This document shows positions 1-7,029 of a stretch of DNA of 10,838 nucleotides, piece after piece. Every line of letters starts with the position of its first letter. Position 1 is the first letter of the stretch. The notes beneath the pieces are model-generated. The model saw nothing but the letters and a program-made list of their open reading frames with translations, did no database searches and was not told where the DNA came from. The stretch lies in the NCBI GenBank assembly GCA_903857815.1, contig CAIOGK010000070.1:1-10838 (forward strand). The letters run 5' to 3'. Both the position numbers and the translations under genes were made by a program. This stretch comes from Candidatus Falkowiibacteriota bacterium (lineage in GTDB: Bacteria > Patescibacteriota > Patescibacteriia > Patescibacteriales > UBA12465).

Positions 1-276
1 GATCTAAAAGACGATTATTTAAATTTTGTTCTCGATTTGAACAATCGTTTAGCGGGTTATACTGATTTGCCGGTAGAAAAATTTATTATTGACCAAGAGC
101 TTAACTCTATCATTGTAAAATTTAAAAATGGTCCAGCCGTCTATTTTAGTGTTAAAAATGATGCTAAGGAGCAGGTTGAGTATCTAGCTCTTGTCAAAAA
201 GGAAAAAATAAAGGATAATTTTAATAAGACTAATTATATCGATCTTCGCTATGGCAGCCGGATCTTTATCAATTAA
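1..276 (+). CDS. ftsQ: Cell division protein FtsQ-like, C-terminal part (5' end outside window)
   Basis: The reading frame is open from base 1 (first codons read D-L-K-D-D-Y), so this is the last 91 residues of a longer protein; the internal TTG at 37 is not a real start. The pattern matches the C-terminal end of the FtsQ/DivIB beta domain: a helix, then strands around 'IIVKFKNGPAVYFS', a basic linker, and the terminal 'YIDLRYGSRIFI', which resembles the conserved YIDLR-F segment before the FtsQ C-terminus. FtsQ is a single-pass membrane protein of the divisome that links FtsB/FtsL to septal wall synthesis. The transmembrane and POTRA parts lie upstream and cannot be checked. A small membrane ORF starts 11 nt after the stop. 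Identification rests on one short signature, so moderately confident. Confidence 0.7.
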   Translation, partial: DLKDDYLNFVLDLNNRLAGYTDLPVEKFIIDQELNSIIVKFKNGPAVYFSVKNDAKEQVEYLALVKKEKIKDNFNKTNYIDLRYGSRIFIN

Positions 277-287
277 TATATATAAAT

Positions 288-428
288 ATGGAGGGTTTGT
301 TTAAATTTTTGTTTGGGTTAGCAATTTTTGTATTTGGTTTAGTTTCGGCTGGCATATTTTTAGTAATAATCAAAATTATTTTATTATTTCAACCCGAGGT
401 CCATTTCATGGGTCTTATCCTAAGCTAG
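288..428 (+). CDS. Small hydrophobic membrane protein, 46 aa
   Basis: A short frame, ATG at 288 to TAG at 426, begins 11 nt after the ftsQ-like stop. The product begins MEGLFKFLFG and continues with an almost uninterrupted hydrophobic stretch (about residues 8-34, rich in I, L, F, V, with one lysine at 29), long enough for one or possibly two membrane passes, then a short polar tail ending in HFMGLILS. There is no Shine-Dalgarno sequence before the ATG; a GGAGGG lies directly after it. The tight spacing suggests co-transcription with ftsQ. I do not recognise a family. It could be a real small membrane protein or a chance ORF in AT-rich DNA; the coherent hydrophobicity and position favour real. 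Confidence 0.5.
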   Translation: MEGLFKFLFGLAIFVFGLVSAGIFLVIIKIILLFQPEVHFMGLILS

Positions 429-462
429 TTCTTTTATAAGTCATTTAATTTTCTTTCAAATA

Positions 463-590
463 TCTGCCCAGAAGTTTTCTATTATTCTCATGTTTTCAAG
501 TTACGTTTTCGTATTCTGTTTTAGTTGGAGTTAATTGATGATTGGTTCATTCGAGGTTTTTAAGAGGTCCCTGGGCAGACCTCTTTTTCT
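463..590 (+). ncRNA. Possible structured RNA or attenuator ending in an intrinsic terminator
   Basis: No ORF of note occupies 429-600. It contains mutually exclusive pairings: a 9-bp perfect complement between 463-471 (TCTGCCCAG) and 571-579 (CTGGGCAGA), which covers the whole terminator loop and the first two bases of its 3' arm, against the terminator hairpin 562-569/578-585. GAGGTC also occurs twice (396-401 and 564-569) and either copy can pair with GACCTC (578-583). This looks like an attenuator-type switch or a ~190-nt RNA closed by 396-401/578-583. I see no match to T-box, SRP, RNase P or tmRNA core motifs. Function unknown. Confidence 0.25.
562..590 (+). terminator. Intrinsic terminator downstream of ftsQ/small ORF
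   Basis: Perfect 8-bp stem AAGAGGTC (562-569) / GACCTCTT (578-585) with an 8-nt loop, followed by a T-rich run (CTTTTTCTT). It would end plus-strand transcripts from the ftsQ region before the dif-like site and xerC. Confidence 0.7.
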
Positions 591-601
591 TCCTCTATAA
601 T

Positions 602-629
602 AGGTGTATTAATATACATTATGCGAAGT
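602..629 (+). other. dif: dif-like Xer recombination site
   Basis: A 28-bp element with the 11-6-11 layout of chromosome dimer resolution sites: left arm AGGTGTATTAA (602-612), centre TATACA (613-618), right arm TTATGCGAAGT (619-629). Bases 610-625 (TAATATACATTATGCG) are identical to the corresponding stretch of E. coli dif read on its reverse strand; the outer half of the left arm is divergent. Read on the minus strand the XerC-type arm is ACTTCGCATAA. It lies 85 bp upstream of the tyrosine recombinase gene, as seen for the dif sites of single-recombinase systems (XerS/difSL, XerH/difH), where site and gene are adjacent. It would be the strand-exchange site for resolving chromosome dimers at the terminus, or an attachment site for a Xer-using element. 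Confidence 0.6.
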
Positions 630-642
630 ATTGATATGCACA

Positions 643-666
643 AAAAGGCCTGTTTTTAAGCCTTTT
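643..666 (+). other. Hairpin between dif-like site and xerC promoter
   Basis: Perfect 7-bp stem AAAAGGC (643-649) / GCCTTTT (660-666) with a 10-nt loop. The 3' arm ends in four Ts but no longer U-run follows, so it is at best a weak terminator shielding xerC from upstream transcription. Confidence 0.35.
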
Positions 667-699
667 ATATCTTCTTCCCCTCCATATAATATAAAAATC

Positions 700-708
700 T
701 GCTATAAT
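700..708 (+). promoter_or_regulatory. Extended -10 promoter of xerC, leaderless
   Basis: TGCTATAAT (TGN plus perfect -10 at 703-708) lies 6 nt before the xerC ATG at 715, so transcription should start at or within a base of the start codon. No -35 match is seen 17 bp upstream, as expected for an extended -10 promoter. A second TATAAT sits at 685-690. Confidence 0.65.
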
Positions 709-714
709 TAAAAT

Positions 715-1671
715 ATGACTAATAAGCCAATAATAAAATATTTAATAGACTTCCTCGATTTCTGTGAGATTGAAAAAGGTTTATCTTCTAAGACTCAAGA
801 AAATTATACCCGTTTCTTAAGGAAGTTCTTTGGTTGGCTTAAAGAATCTAAGCTTGAGGACCTTCTACCCCATAATTTGACCCCAGAACACGTCTGGAGC
901 TATAAAGTATATCTTTCAAGACATATCGACCCTAAAAGTAAAAAAACCCTAAAAAAGACGACTCAGAACTACTATTTGATTGCTCTAAGGTCATTACTTA
1001 GTTTTTTTGTAGAAAAAGATATTACTTCCCTCCCGCCTTCAAAAATAAAACTAGCTAAAGATAAGGCTGATAAGGAAATAAAATTTTTAACTTTAGAACA
1101 ATTAAAAAATCTTTTAGCGGCGCCCGATGCTAGTATTATTGGTTTACGAGATAAGGCACTACTCGAAACTCTATTTTCAACTGGATTACGAGTTGCCGAA
1201 CTCGCCGCTTTAAATCGCGATCAGTTAAGGATTAAAGACACGACTAATGAATTAGAGATAGCAGTTGTCGGTAAGGGGAGTAAAATCAGGACAGTTTATT
1301 TTTCCGGACGGGCCGTTAGTTCCCTACGCGCTTATATAAATAAACGGGTTGATTTAGACGAAGCTTTATTTATTAATTATAAACGCGGGAGCGAGAAAAA
1401 TTTAAGCGATAAGTCGCGTCGCTTAACCGTAAAAAGTATCGAAGATATTGTGAAAAAATATGTAAAAATTACTGGTTTACCAGTTATGGCAACGCCGCAT
1501 ACTTTGAGACATTCATTTGCGACTGATTTACTTAATCAAGGAGTAGACTTAAGAACTGTTCAGGAATTTTTAGGCCATAGCAATATAGCCACTACGCAGA
1601 TTTACACCCACGTAACTAATAAGCAGTTAAAAGATATTCATAAGCGAGTTCACGATAGTCATCATTTTTAA
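715..1671 (+). CDS. xerC: Tyrosine recombinase, XerC/XerD family
   Basis: A complete 318-aa integrase of normal Xer length. The N-terminal SAM-like core-binding domain (about residues 5-105, with 'EKGLSSKTQENYTRFLRKFF') precedes the catalytic domain (about 122-312). All catalytic residues are visible: Arg159 in TGLRVAEL, Lys187 in VVGKGSKIR, His262 and Arg265 in PHTLRHSFAT, His288 in LGHSN, and the nucleophile Tyr297 in IYTHV. Xer enzymes break and rejoin DNA at dif sites through a 3'-phosphotyrosine link to resolve chromosome dimers with FtsK. A dif-like site 85 bp upstream and the ftsQ neighbour fit a chromosomal cell-division role over a phage integrase. The mRNA looks leaderless from TGCTATAAT. 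XerC versus XerD cannot be decided here; it may be the only Xer of the genome. Confidence 0.93.
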   Translation: MTNKPIIKYLIDFLDFCEIEKGLSSKTQENYTRFLRKFFGWLKESKLEDLLPHNLTPEHVWSYKVYLSRHIDPKSKKTLKKTTQNYYLIALRSLLSFFVEKDITSLPPSKIKLAKDKADKEIKFLTLEQLKNLLAAPDASIIGLRDKALLETLFSTGLRVAELAALNRDQLRIKDTTNELEIAVVGKGSKIRTVYFSGRAVSSLRAYINKRVDLDEALFINYKRGSEKNLSDKSRRLTVKSIEDIVKKYVKITGLPVMATPHTLRHSFATDLLNQGVDLRTVQEFLGHSNIATTQIYTHVTNKQLKDIHKRVHDSHHF

Positions 1672-1673
1672 TT

Positions 1674-1703
1674 AAAAACACCCAAGATTAATGGGTGTTT
1701 TTT
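1674..1703. terminator. Bidirectional intrinsic terminator between xerC and M23 gene
   Basis: Perfect 11-bp stem AAAAACACCCA (1674-1684) / TGGGTGTTTTT (1692-1702) with a 7-nt loop. The A/T ends give a U-run in both directions, serving xerC (plus) and the convergent murein hydrolase (minus). Confidence 0.9.
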
Positions 1704-1724
1704 GTACTCCTTATTTGTTTTATA

Positions 1725-2957
1725 TTATGGAAGGTAGTTTAGGGGATTAACCGGTAGGCCATTTTTTCTAACTTCAAAATGTAAATGCGGTCCAGATGAG
1801 AAGGCGCCAGTTCCAGTTGTTCCCGGAGTTCCGCCGGTTTTTCCAATTACTTGTCCTCTGGTTACATATTGGTCAACGCTAACGTAGGCGGCTGATACGT
1901 GGCCGTAAACAGTTGCTAAATTATCGCCATGGATAATCATGATATAGCCATAATTTTTAGAACCATCAGATTTTACTTTAGCAACGTAGCCATCAGCGGC
2001 GGCGTACAAAGTCGAGCCTTGGCCGGCTCTAATATCAACTCCCGAATGTTCTCCAATTATTCTTCGATAAGGATAATCAGGATCATGAAATGTAGTGGTG
2101 ATGTAATTTTTATTTACTGGCCAGCCAATTGTGCTATCGCTATTATCGAGTTTGGCCTTATCTTTTTGGGACATTTTCTGTCTAATCAGATTTTCGGCAT
2201 TAGCAATATCGGCTTGAGCTTGATTTTGTTCAGCCCTAGCTTTAGATAATAAAGATTGAAAAGCTTTTTCTGAAGATTTTGTTTCTTCAAGAATATTATT
2301 TTTATTATCTTGTTCATAAACAAGGTTATCCTTTTTTTCTTCTAGCTTATTTCTTAAATCGCCCATTTCCCTGCTCTTATCATTTAACGCTTCGCGGTTT
2401 TTATCTAGTTGGTCTTTTTGTTGTTTTAATTCTTTAACGCTTTGGCCAATTTGGCTATTGGCATCTTCTAAATATTTTATCTGATTTAAAAAATCTGATA
2501 AAGAATTATTTAAAAGTAAAGCTTCTAGGGCGGTTACTTGGTCTTGTTTATATACTAAACGCAAAAGGTTGGAAATATGTTTCTTTTGGTCTTCAATTTT
2601 TGTATTTAGATTTTCACTATCTATTTCTATTTTCCTTATTTCTAAACTTATTTTATCAATTTCTAAATTAGTTTCTTCAATATCAAGTTGAGTTTTGCTT
2701 AACCGGTTGTCTATTATTGCTAACTGCCCATTAAGATTTATTTGGTCGTTACGCTTAGCTTCAATTTGAACTTGATATTCTTTTTGGCGAGCCTGAAGAG
2801 TTTCTATTTGTTTTTTCTGATTTTTAATTTTTAAATTTAAATCTTCAATTTCTTGATCAACGTCAATATTAATAACCGCGCTAGAAGATTTTAGCGTAGT
2901 TATTGCAAAGAAAATTAAAAATATGAAGAAAGCTAACTTAAAATACTTATTTTTCAT
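1725..2957 (-). CDS. Coiled-coil murein hydrolase activator/endopeptidase, M23 (LytM) family
   Basis: 410 aa. Residues 5-27 are a hydrophobic signal peptide or membrane anchor; 30-265 form a long Lys/Glu/Gln-rich coiled coil with a short break near 140-165 (EALLLNNSLSDFLNQI); 278-410 are a LytM/M23 domain. The zinc and catalytic residues are intact: His304 and Asp308 in HSGVD, His353 in YGHVS, His391 and His393 in HLHFE. It should therefore be an active metallo-endopeptidase that cuts peptide cross-links of peptidoglycan, unlike degenerate EnvC/NlpD activators. The architecture matches EnvC/PcsB-like hydrolases whose coiled coil is gated by FtsEX during cell separation; no ftsEX is in view. 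It has its own promoter, with TATAAT 6 nt from the ATG, so the mRNA looks leaderless. Specific substrate bond unknown. Confidence 0.9.
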   Translation of the reverse strand: MKNKYFKLAFFIFLIFFAITTLKSSSAVINIDVDQEIEDLNLKIKNQKKQIETLQARQKEYQVQIEAKRNDQINLNGQLAIIDNRLSKTQLDIEETNLEIDKISLEIRKIEIDSENLNTKIEDQKKHISNLLRLVYKQDQVTALEALLLNNSLSDFLNQIKYLEDANSQIGQSVKELKQQKDQLDKNREALNDKSREMGDLRNKLEEKKDNLVYEQDNKNNILEETKSSEKAFQSLLSKARAEQNQAQADIANAENLIRQKMSQKDKAKLDNSDSTIGWPVNKNYITTTFHDPDYPYRRIIGEHSGVDIRAGQGSTLYAAADGYVAKVKSDGSKNYGYIMIIHGDNLATVYGHVSAAYVSVDQYVTRGQVIGKTGGTPGTTGTGAFSSGPHLHFEVRKNGLPVNPLNYLP

Positions 2958-2963
2958 GTCTAT

Positions 2964-2992
2964 ATTATATCATTTTTTCGGTTTTTTGTAAA
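2964..2992 (-). promoter_or_regulatory. Promoter of M23 gene, leaderless
   Basis: On the minus strand: TTTACA (2992-2987), 17-bp spacer, extended TGA-TATAAT (2972-2964), then 6 nt to the ATG at 2957. Five of six -35 bases and all six -10 bases match sigma-70 consensus; transcription should begin at the start codon. Confidence 0.75.
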
Positions 2993-2994
2993 AT

Positions 2995-3963
2995 CTATTT
3001 GATGTTATTATAGGAGGTTTTTGAGATATCTTTAATTGCTAAAGCCATTTTTTCAAAATCGCTACCCCTACTCATAATACATAATAAAAACGGATGATTT
3101 TGTTTATAAATTATACCACAATCATGTAGTTGTTTATAACTTAAAATATCTCTTTCTCCAAATTTATGAGATACCGTTACATCTAGCGGTAGACCAGAGG
3201 TTAATCCTTTTTTAAATGACGTATTTGCTAAAATATCTAAAGCTTTTTCTGACATTTCGGTATTTAAATAAGAAGCATTATATAATATTTCAAAGAAAGA
3301 AGCATATTCTGTTACTGACATAAAATTTTCCTCTAGTTTAGTTATACTCGGGGGCTTAATTCCAATATCGTAGTAAACTTTATTTAGTACTTCGGGAGAT
3401 AATTCTCTCAAGAGATTAGTAGCGGCGCGATTGTCTGAATATTTTATCATGTAGGTTAATAATTCTTCTACCGTATATTCCTGATTGACTTCGGTGGATT
3501 TCCATGGACTAAAAGCTTGTACTGATTGACCAGCATTATCTTCAATAATTTTTATTTTTTTTGATAGAATCATTTTATCGCCTTCAGCCTGCTTTAAGTA
3601 GGCCATCATTAATGGTACTTTTAATAAACTAGCTGGGGAGAAGGTTTCTTTTTCATTGATTCCAACCCAGGAGCCGCTAATTAAGTCATGAATATAAACT
3701 GAAGCATGAGTAATATTTTTTGCATTTTTATGGCTTATAATTATTTCCTCAATTTTTTGTTGTAGTAATTTACTTTCAAATGTGCCAGCCTCTTCATAGC
3801 CGCACTCTAGTAGTGGGCTAATGTATTTATATCCAGTTTGATGTTTTTCCACTCTTGTTTTTATTTGTTTAGTATTTTTAACTCTCCCGAATAAATATCC
3901 GGCCTCTACTAGTATAATGGCAATCGCTATAAACAGAAGGATATATCTTTTCGAAAGTTTCAT
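2995..3963 (-). CDS. Membrane-anchored serine hydrolase, class A beta-lactamase-like fold
   Basis: 322 aa. An N-terminal membrane anchor (residues 7-25) is followed by a linker and a penicillin-binding/beta-lactamase-type domain (about 65-315), so it acts outside the membrane. Three active-site motifs are present in order: Ser112-x-x-Lys115 (SPASLLKVP), Ser176-Asp177-Asn178 (YSDNRAA), and Lys267-Phe268-Gly269 in the place of KTG. I cannot place the deacylating Glu166 of true class A enzymes (ExxLN is not evident), so a wall-remodelling DD-peptidase or esterase-like role is as plausible as antibiotic resistance. It starts 1 nt after the tagA stop, so it is translationally linked to that cell-surface glycosyltransferase. 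A 37-bp gap with its own promoter separates it from the M23 hydrolase downstream. Confidence 0.85.
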   Translation of the reverse strand: MKLSKRYILLFIAIAIILVEAGYLFGRVKNTKQIKTRVEKHQTGYKYISPLLECGYEEAGTFESKLLQQKIEEIIISHKNAKNITHASVYIHDLISGSWVGINEKETFSPASLLKVPLMMAYLKQAEGDKMILSKKIKIIEDNAGQSVQAFSPWKSTEVNQEYTVEELLTYMIKYSDNRAATNLLRELSPEVLNKVYYDIGIKPPSITKLEENFMSVTEYASFFEILYNASYLNTEMSEKALDILANTSFKKGLTSGLPLDVTVSHKFGERDILSYKQLHDCGIIYKQNHPFLLCIMSRGSDFEKMALAIKDISKTSYNNIK

Positions 3964-3964
3964 A

Positions 3965-4699
3965 TTATGTATGTTTTTTAATTACTTGTTTTAATATTTT
4001 TAGAGTAAAAACAAAAGTTGCTTGGTATATTCTTTTAATTCTTTTCGGTTGTAATATTAGGCGCCATAGCCACTCCATTCCTAGTTCTCGTAATATCTGC
4101 GGGGCTCGCCTCGCTTTGTTAGTTATAAAATCAAAGGTTCCACCAACACCAATTGCAAATCTAACCGATGGCCAATTATTTAAATTTTTATAAATTACAT
4201 TTTCTTGATAAGGTGAGCCAAGAGCCAAAAAAACTATGGTTGGAGAAAAATTAAATACTTCCTTTTGTATATAGTCTGTAGGCGGATTATTTCTATCTAT
4301 ATCAATTACTAAAAATTTAAGTTTTTGGTATTTTTTCTTTAGCGCCTCGCTAATAGCTACGTTAGTCGATAATCCTTTTTCCCAATTAATAATTAAAACC
4401 TTCTCTTCCCTTTTTTCAGCAAGTTCTAATATTTTTAAACTAAAATCTGAGCCGGTAATTCGGATTATTTTTTCTTTTAGAATAATCCCGGCAACCTTTA
4501 AACCGAAGCCATCGGCTAAAGATATATTAGCTTGATTCAAAATATTAGCGTAATCTTGATTTTTAAGTGAGTATAAAATAATTTCCGGATTCGGTGTAAC
4601 TCCGTAACGCATTCTATTCCCAGTTAAATATTCTTCAACCTTTTTAAGGGCCGATTCTTCATTAAAAGTGCTTAAATTTATTCCCAAAATATTAGCCAT
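3965..4699 (-). CDS. tagA: WecG/TagA/CpsF family N-acetyl-hexosamine glycosyltransferase
   Basis: 244 aa, the usual length for GT26. Conserved features in order: Thr35 and Asn37 in GVTPNPE, Asp63 in LADGFG (equivalents of the Thr and proposed catalytic Asp of TagA), ITGSD (82-85), LGSPYQE (160-166), GVGGTFD (184-190), RRAP (197-200), and the C-terminal EWLWRL-x3-PKRIKRI segment (209-223), which in this family forms the membrane-targeting tail. TagA enzymes transfer ManNAc (or ManNAcA, in WecG) from UDP-sugar to a polyprenyl-linked sugar on the inner membrane face, early in wall teichoic acid or surface polysaccharide synthesis. No other teichoic acid gene is nearby, so the end product is unknown. 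First gene of a two-gene unit with the serine hydrolase; probably leaderless. Confidence 0.9.
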   Translation of the reverse strand: MANILGINLSTFNEESALKKVEEYLTGNRMRYGVTPNPEIILYSLKNQDYANILNQANISLADGFGLKVAGIILKEKIIRITGSDFSLKILELAEKREEKVLIINWEKGLSTNVAISEALKKKYQKLKFLVIDIDRNNPPTDYIQKEVFNFSPTIVFLALGSPYQENVIYKNLNNWPSVRFAIGVGGTFDFITNKARRAPQILRELGMEWLWRLILQPKRIKRIYQATFVFTLKILKQVIKKHT

Positions 4700-4704
4700 A
4701 TGTT

Positions 4705-4713
4705 ATAATAACA
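4705..4713 (-). promoter_or_regulatory. Extended -10 promoter of tagA, probably leaderless
   Basis: On the minus strand TGT-TATTAT (4713-4705) lies 5 nt before the ATG at 4699. A TTATAA at 4733-4728 is 17 bp upstream as a poor -35. Geometry matches the leaderless promoters of xerC and the M23 gene. Confidence 0.5.
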
Positions 4714-4771
4714 GTATTCTAATTTTATTATAAAAATAGTCTTTAGTCAAAGTACAAAGGCAGTAATTTAT

Positions 4772-5737
4772 ATGTCTACCTATAAAAAAATTTCTGATCG
4801 GATTGAAGAGTTGAAAATTGATAATCCTCGTAACCCTAATGCTGGTTTGCGCTGGATAAATATGGTTAACGCTGGTAAACAAGAAATTAATTATTTGCGT
4901 AAGAATTATAGCTTTGATTTAATTCATTTAAGATCAATTGCGGCTTCCGTGCTCGCACAAAGACCTTTAGTTTTTAAGGCTCAAGATTATCTTTTCTTAA
5001 TTTTGCATTTTCCGGCAGTAAAAGATGGACGAATTATTTCCGGAGAAGTTGATTTTTTTGTTGGCCATAATTTTTTAGTTACAGTTCATAATAATAATCT
5101 TCCCGCCTTGGGGAAACTTTTTGATTATAGTAAAAAAGACCCTAATTCCCTTTTGGCTTTTTCATCTGAGTCTTCAGCTGTTTTATTGTATGAAATTTTA
5201 GGAAATTTAATTCATGATTGCTATCGTTTATTGGATGATAATAGTGTTGAAATAAATAAAGTTGAGGATTTAATATTTTCTGGAAACCAAAAAACAGCTG
5301 TTGAGAAAATATTATTATTACGTCGAAATATCATCAATATTCGTAAGATAATGCAAAATCATAAGAATATTTTAAAAGAGTTAACGACTATGAATAGTTC
5401 TTTGGTTGATAAGGCGGCGATTAAAAAATATTATGATAGTTTGGTTGATGATTCTAAGCGTCTTTGGGAAACACTAGATAACCAAAAAGAAATGATAGAA
5501 GTTCTAAATAACACTAATGAATCTCTTTTAAATGATCAGATGAACTCAATCATGAAAACTTTAACTGTATTTTCGGTTATTGTTTTTCCCTTAACTTTAT
5601 TAGCGGCTATTTTCGGAATGAACGCTGTTTATATGCCGTTTGTAAAACATGAACAAGGTTTTTGGATGATAATTGGCGTAATGCTAGTTTGCGCTTTCTT
5701 TATGTTTATGTTTTTTAAGAAAAAACGTTGGATTTAA
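4772..5737 (+). CDS. corA: CorA-type magnesium (divalent cation) transporter
   Basis: 321 aa, normal for CorA. Residues 1-255 form the cytoplasmic funnel: an alpha/beta part (with 'LFLILHFPA' and 'FFVGHNFLVTVH', both typical of the family) then long helices (about 130-260). Two membrane segments follow at about 262-281 and 298-315, with the signature Gly282-Met283-Asn284 at the end of the first, which forms the selectivity site of the pentamer, and a basic C-terminal tail KKKRW. It imports Mg2+ (possibly Co2+/Ni2+) down the membrane potential, gated by cytoplasmic Mg2+. It is divergent from tagA (72-bp gap) and monocistronic, ending at a strong terminator. An AAAGG 11 nt before the ATG is the only Shine-Dalgarno-like sequence I noticed in the left half. 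Confidence 0.93.
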   Translation: MSTYKKISDRIEELKIDNPRNPNAGLRWINMVNAGKQEINYLRKNYSFDLIHLRSIAASVLAQRPLVFKAQDYLFLILHFPAVKDGRIISGEVDFFVGHNFLVTVHNNNLPALGKLFDYSKKDPNSLLAFSSESSAVLLYEILGNLIHDCYRLLDDNSVEINKVEDLIFSGNQKTAVEKILLLRRNIINIRKIMQNHKNILKELTTMNSSLVDKAAIKKYYDSLVDDSKRLWETLDNQKEMIEVLNNTNESLLNDQMNSIMKTLTVFSVIVFPLTLLAAIFGMNAVYMPFVKHEQGFWMIIGVMLVCAFFMFMFFKKKRWI

Positions 5738-5761
5738 TTTCTCTTTATTATTTTAGACAAG

Positions 5762-5800
5762 AAAAAACCGATACTTTTTAGGGCATCGGTTTTTTATTTT
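5762..5800. terminator. Bidirectional intrinsic terminator between corA and the 5830 lipoprotein gene
   Basis: Perfect 11-bp stem AAAAAACCGAT (5762-5772) / ATCGGTTTTTT (5785-5795), 12-nt loop, then ATTTT. A and T runs at the two ends allow function in both directions for the convergent genes. Confidence 0.9.
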
Positions 5801-5829
5801 TAAGGTTTGTTTCCTTTACGATTTAAATC

Positions 5830-7029
5830 CTATTGCTTTATAGCCGTGCAGCGGACTTCGTTAAACGTGGAATTGAAATGCAAACTTTTTGCCATTTGCG
5901 CGTAATCCACGATTTTAGTAGAAATTGTGTTGCCGAATCGCAACGACACAATTTTGTTGAGCGCTTGTTCTTCAAGCAATTCGATTTTCCCGTATTTGGG
6001 AAAATTTGGTACTGATAATAAAGCAACCGGCGTGCCCCAAACTCCAGTTTCCTGGTTTTTGATTTGGACAAAAGGCGTTAGGTTGACGAAGTCACTGCTT
6101 AATTTGAAGTAAGCAATAAACTTTCCGTTACTTAATTCAGTTCTGAAGATACCTTCGCCACCATCGCCAGCTGTTCCGGGAGCAAGGTCGGTAACCGGGA
6201 TGTAGCCATCACCAAGAGGAACAATAGAGCCGTTTGATTTCATTGAGAATTTAATAATCCCAACATTTTCAACCGCTTTAACGTAAGCGGAGCCACTCCA
6301 ATCACCCCACATGAAAATACCTGTACCGTCCGACTTTTCAAATTCCCCAACCGCCATGTCATAATCACGAGCGATTAATTCTCTTTTAACAGCGATGTAC
6401 TTACCAACGTCGTTGGTTACTGAAACCGGCAAATTGTTTTCAATGATGAAGTTAGTATCCCCTGTTGGGACTTTAACTCCAGCAAACCAAACGGCTGGCG
6501 TGTCGTCATTAAATGAGCCACTGTAGCCATAGGCGGTTTTGTTAGCGAGTCTTTCTTTCGAAAGAAGAATAGTAACTGGCCACCTGTCATAGCCGGCCCA
6601 TTTCCCAGTAGCAATTCTGGTAGGAGTTCCTACAAAAATTTTGATAGGATCATAGGGGCTCATGTCCTTAACGACCTTAAGGGTAAAATCTTTGTTTTCA
6701 GTGGTGTTGTTTTGAAACTTAGCACTTACTGCTACCGTAACATTACCCAGCGAGGCAAACTTGTGAGTTATGCTTAACCCGGTGTAATTTTGGCCTTCGA
6801 TAGTCCAAGCAACCTCAGTTACTGGGTTGTTAGCATTGATCGACATAATCGTTATACTGGTGTTCACATCTTTTTGGACGTGGATAACTCCTCCGGCCAA
6901 ACTTCCAGATTTGAGCATCAGATTACTCTGGCCTTCAGTTACCTGCTGGCCATTTTCGTCGAACTCAACAAATTCACAAGCACTAAAAAGTGCTGTCATT
7001 AAAACAAAAACGAATAAAATCCTTTTCAT
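5830..7029 (-). CDS. Exported lipoprotein with PKD-like domain, function unknown
   Basis: 399 aa. A type II signal peptide ends in LFSAC, with Cys18 as the lipidated residue. Residues about 45-120 look like an immunoglobulin-fold PKD domain (VAWTIEGQNYTG...HKFASLGNVTVAVSA, the last part being the typical 'G-x-y-x-V-x-V' strand). The remainder (125-399) is beta-rich and aromatic (WFAGVKV, FMWGDWSG) with several W-G turns, and I do not recognise it; a carbohydrate- or surface-binding role is a guess. Sampled G+C is about 48-50%, well above the left half. The leader shares a 21-bp identical block with the gene at 10261-10755. Monocistronic between a 150-bp gap and a terminator. The ATG at 7029 is chosen because it gives the signal peptide and sits in the common TCATGA context. 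Confidence 0.85.
   Translation of the reverse strand: MKRILFVFVLMTALFSACEFVEFDENGQQVTEGQSNLMLKSGSLAGGVIHVQKDVNTSITIMSINANNPVTEVAWTIEGQNYTGLSITHKFASLGNVTVAVSAKFQNNTTENKDFTLKVVKDMSPYDPIKIFVGTPTRIATGKWAGYDRWPVTILLSKERLANKTAYGYSGSFNDDTPAVWFAGVKVPTGDTNFIIENNLPVSVTNDVGKYIAVKRELIARDYDMAVGEFEKSDGTGIFMWGDWSGSAYVKAVENVGIIKFSMKSNGSIVPLGDGYIPVTDLAPGTAGDGGEGIFRTELSNGKFIAYFKLSSDFVNLTPFVQIKNQETGVWGTPVALLSVPNFPKYGKIELLEEQALNKIVSLRFGNTISTKIVDYAQMAKSLHFNSTFNEVRCTAIKQ

Noticed and set aside
393..590. 6S RNA, T-box, SRP RNA or tmRNA
   Set aside because: Length of ~190 nt and a closing GAGGTC/GACCTC stem invite 6S RNA, but I could not pair the interior into a long helix with a central bubble, and none of the core motifs of the other families are present.
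715..1671. Phage or integrative element integrase
   Set aside because: No tRNA, direct repeats or other mobile genes nearby; the dif-like site and ftsQ neighbour favour a chromosomal Xer role.
1929..2249. 106-codon plus-strand frame
   Set aside because: It is antisense to the M23 domain and coiled coil, whose catalytic motifs are intact; no family resemblance.
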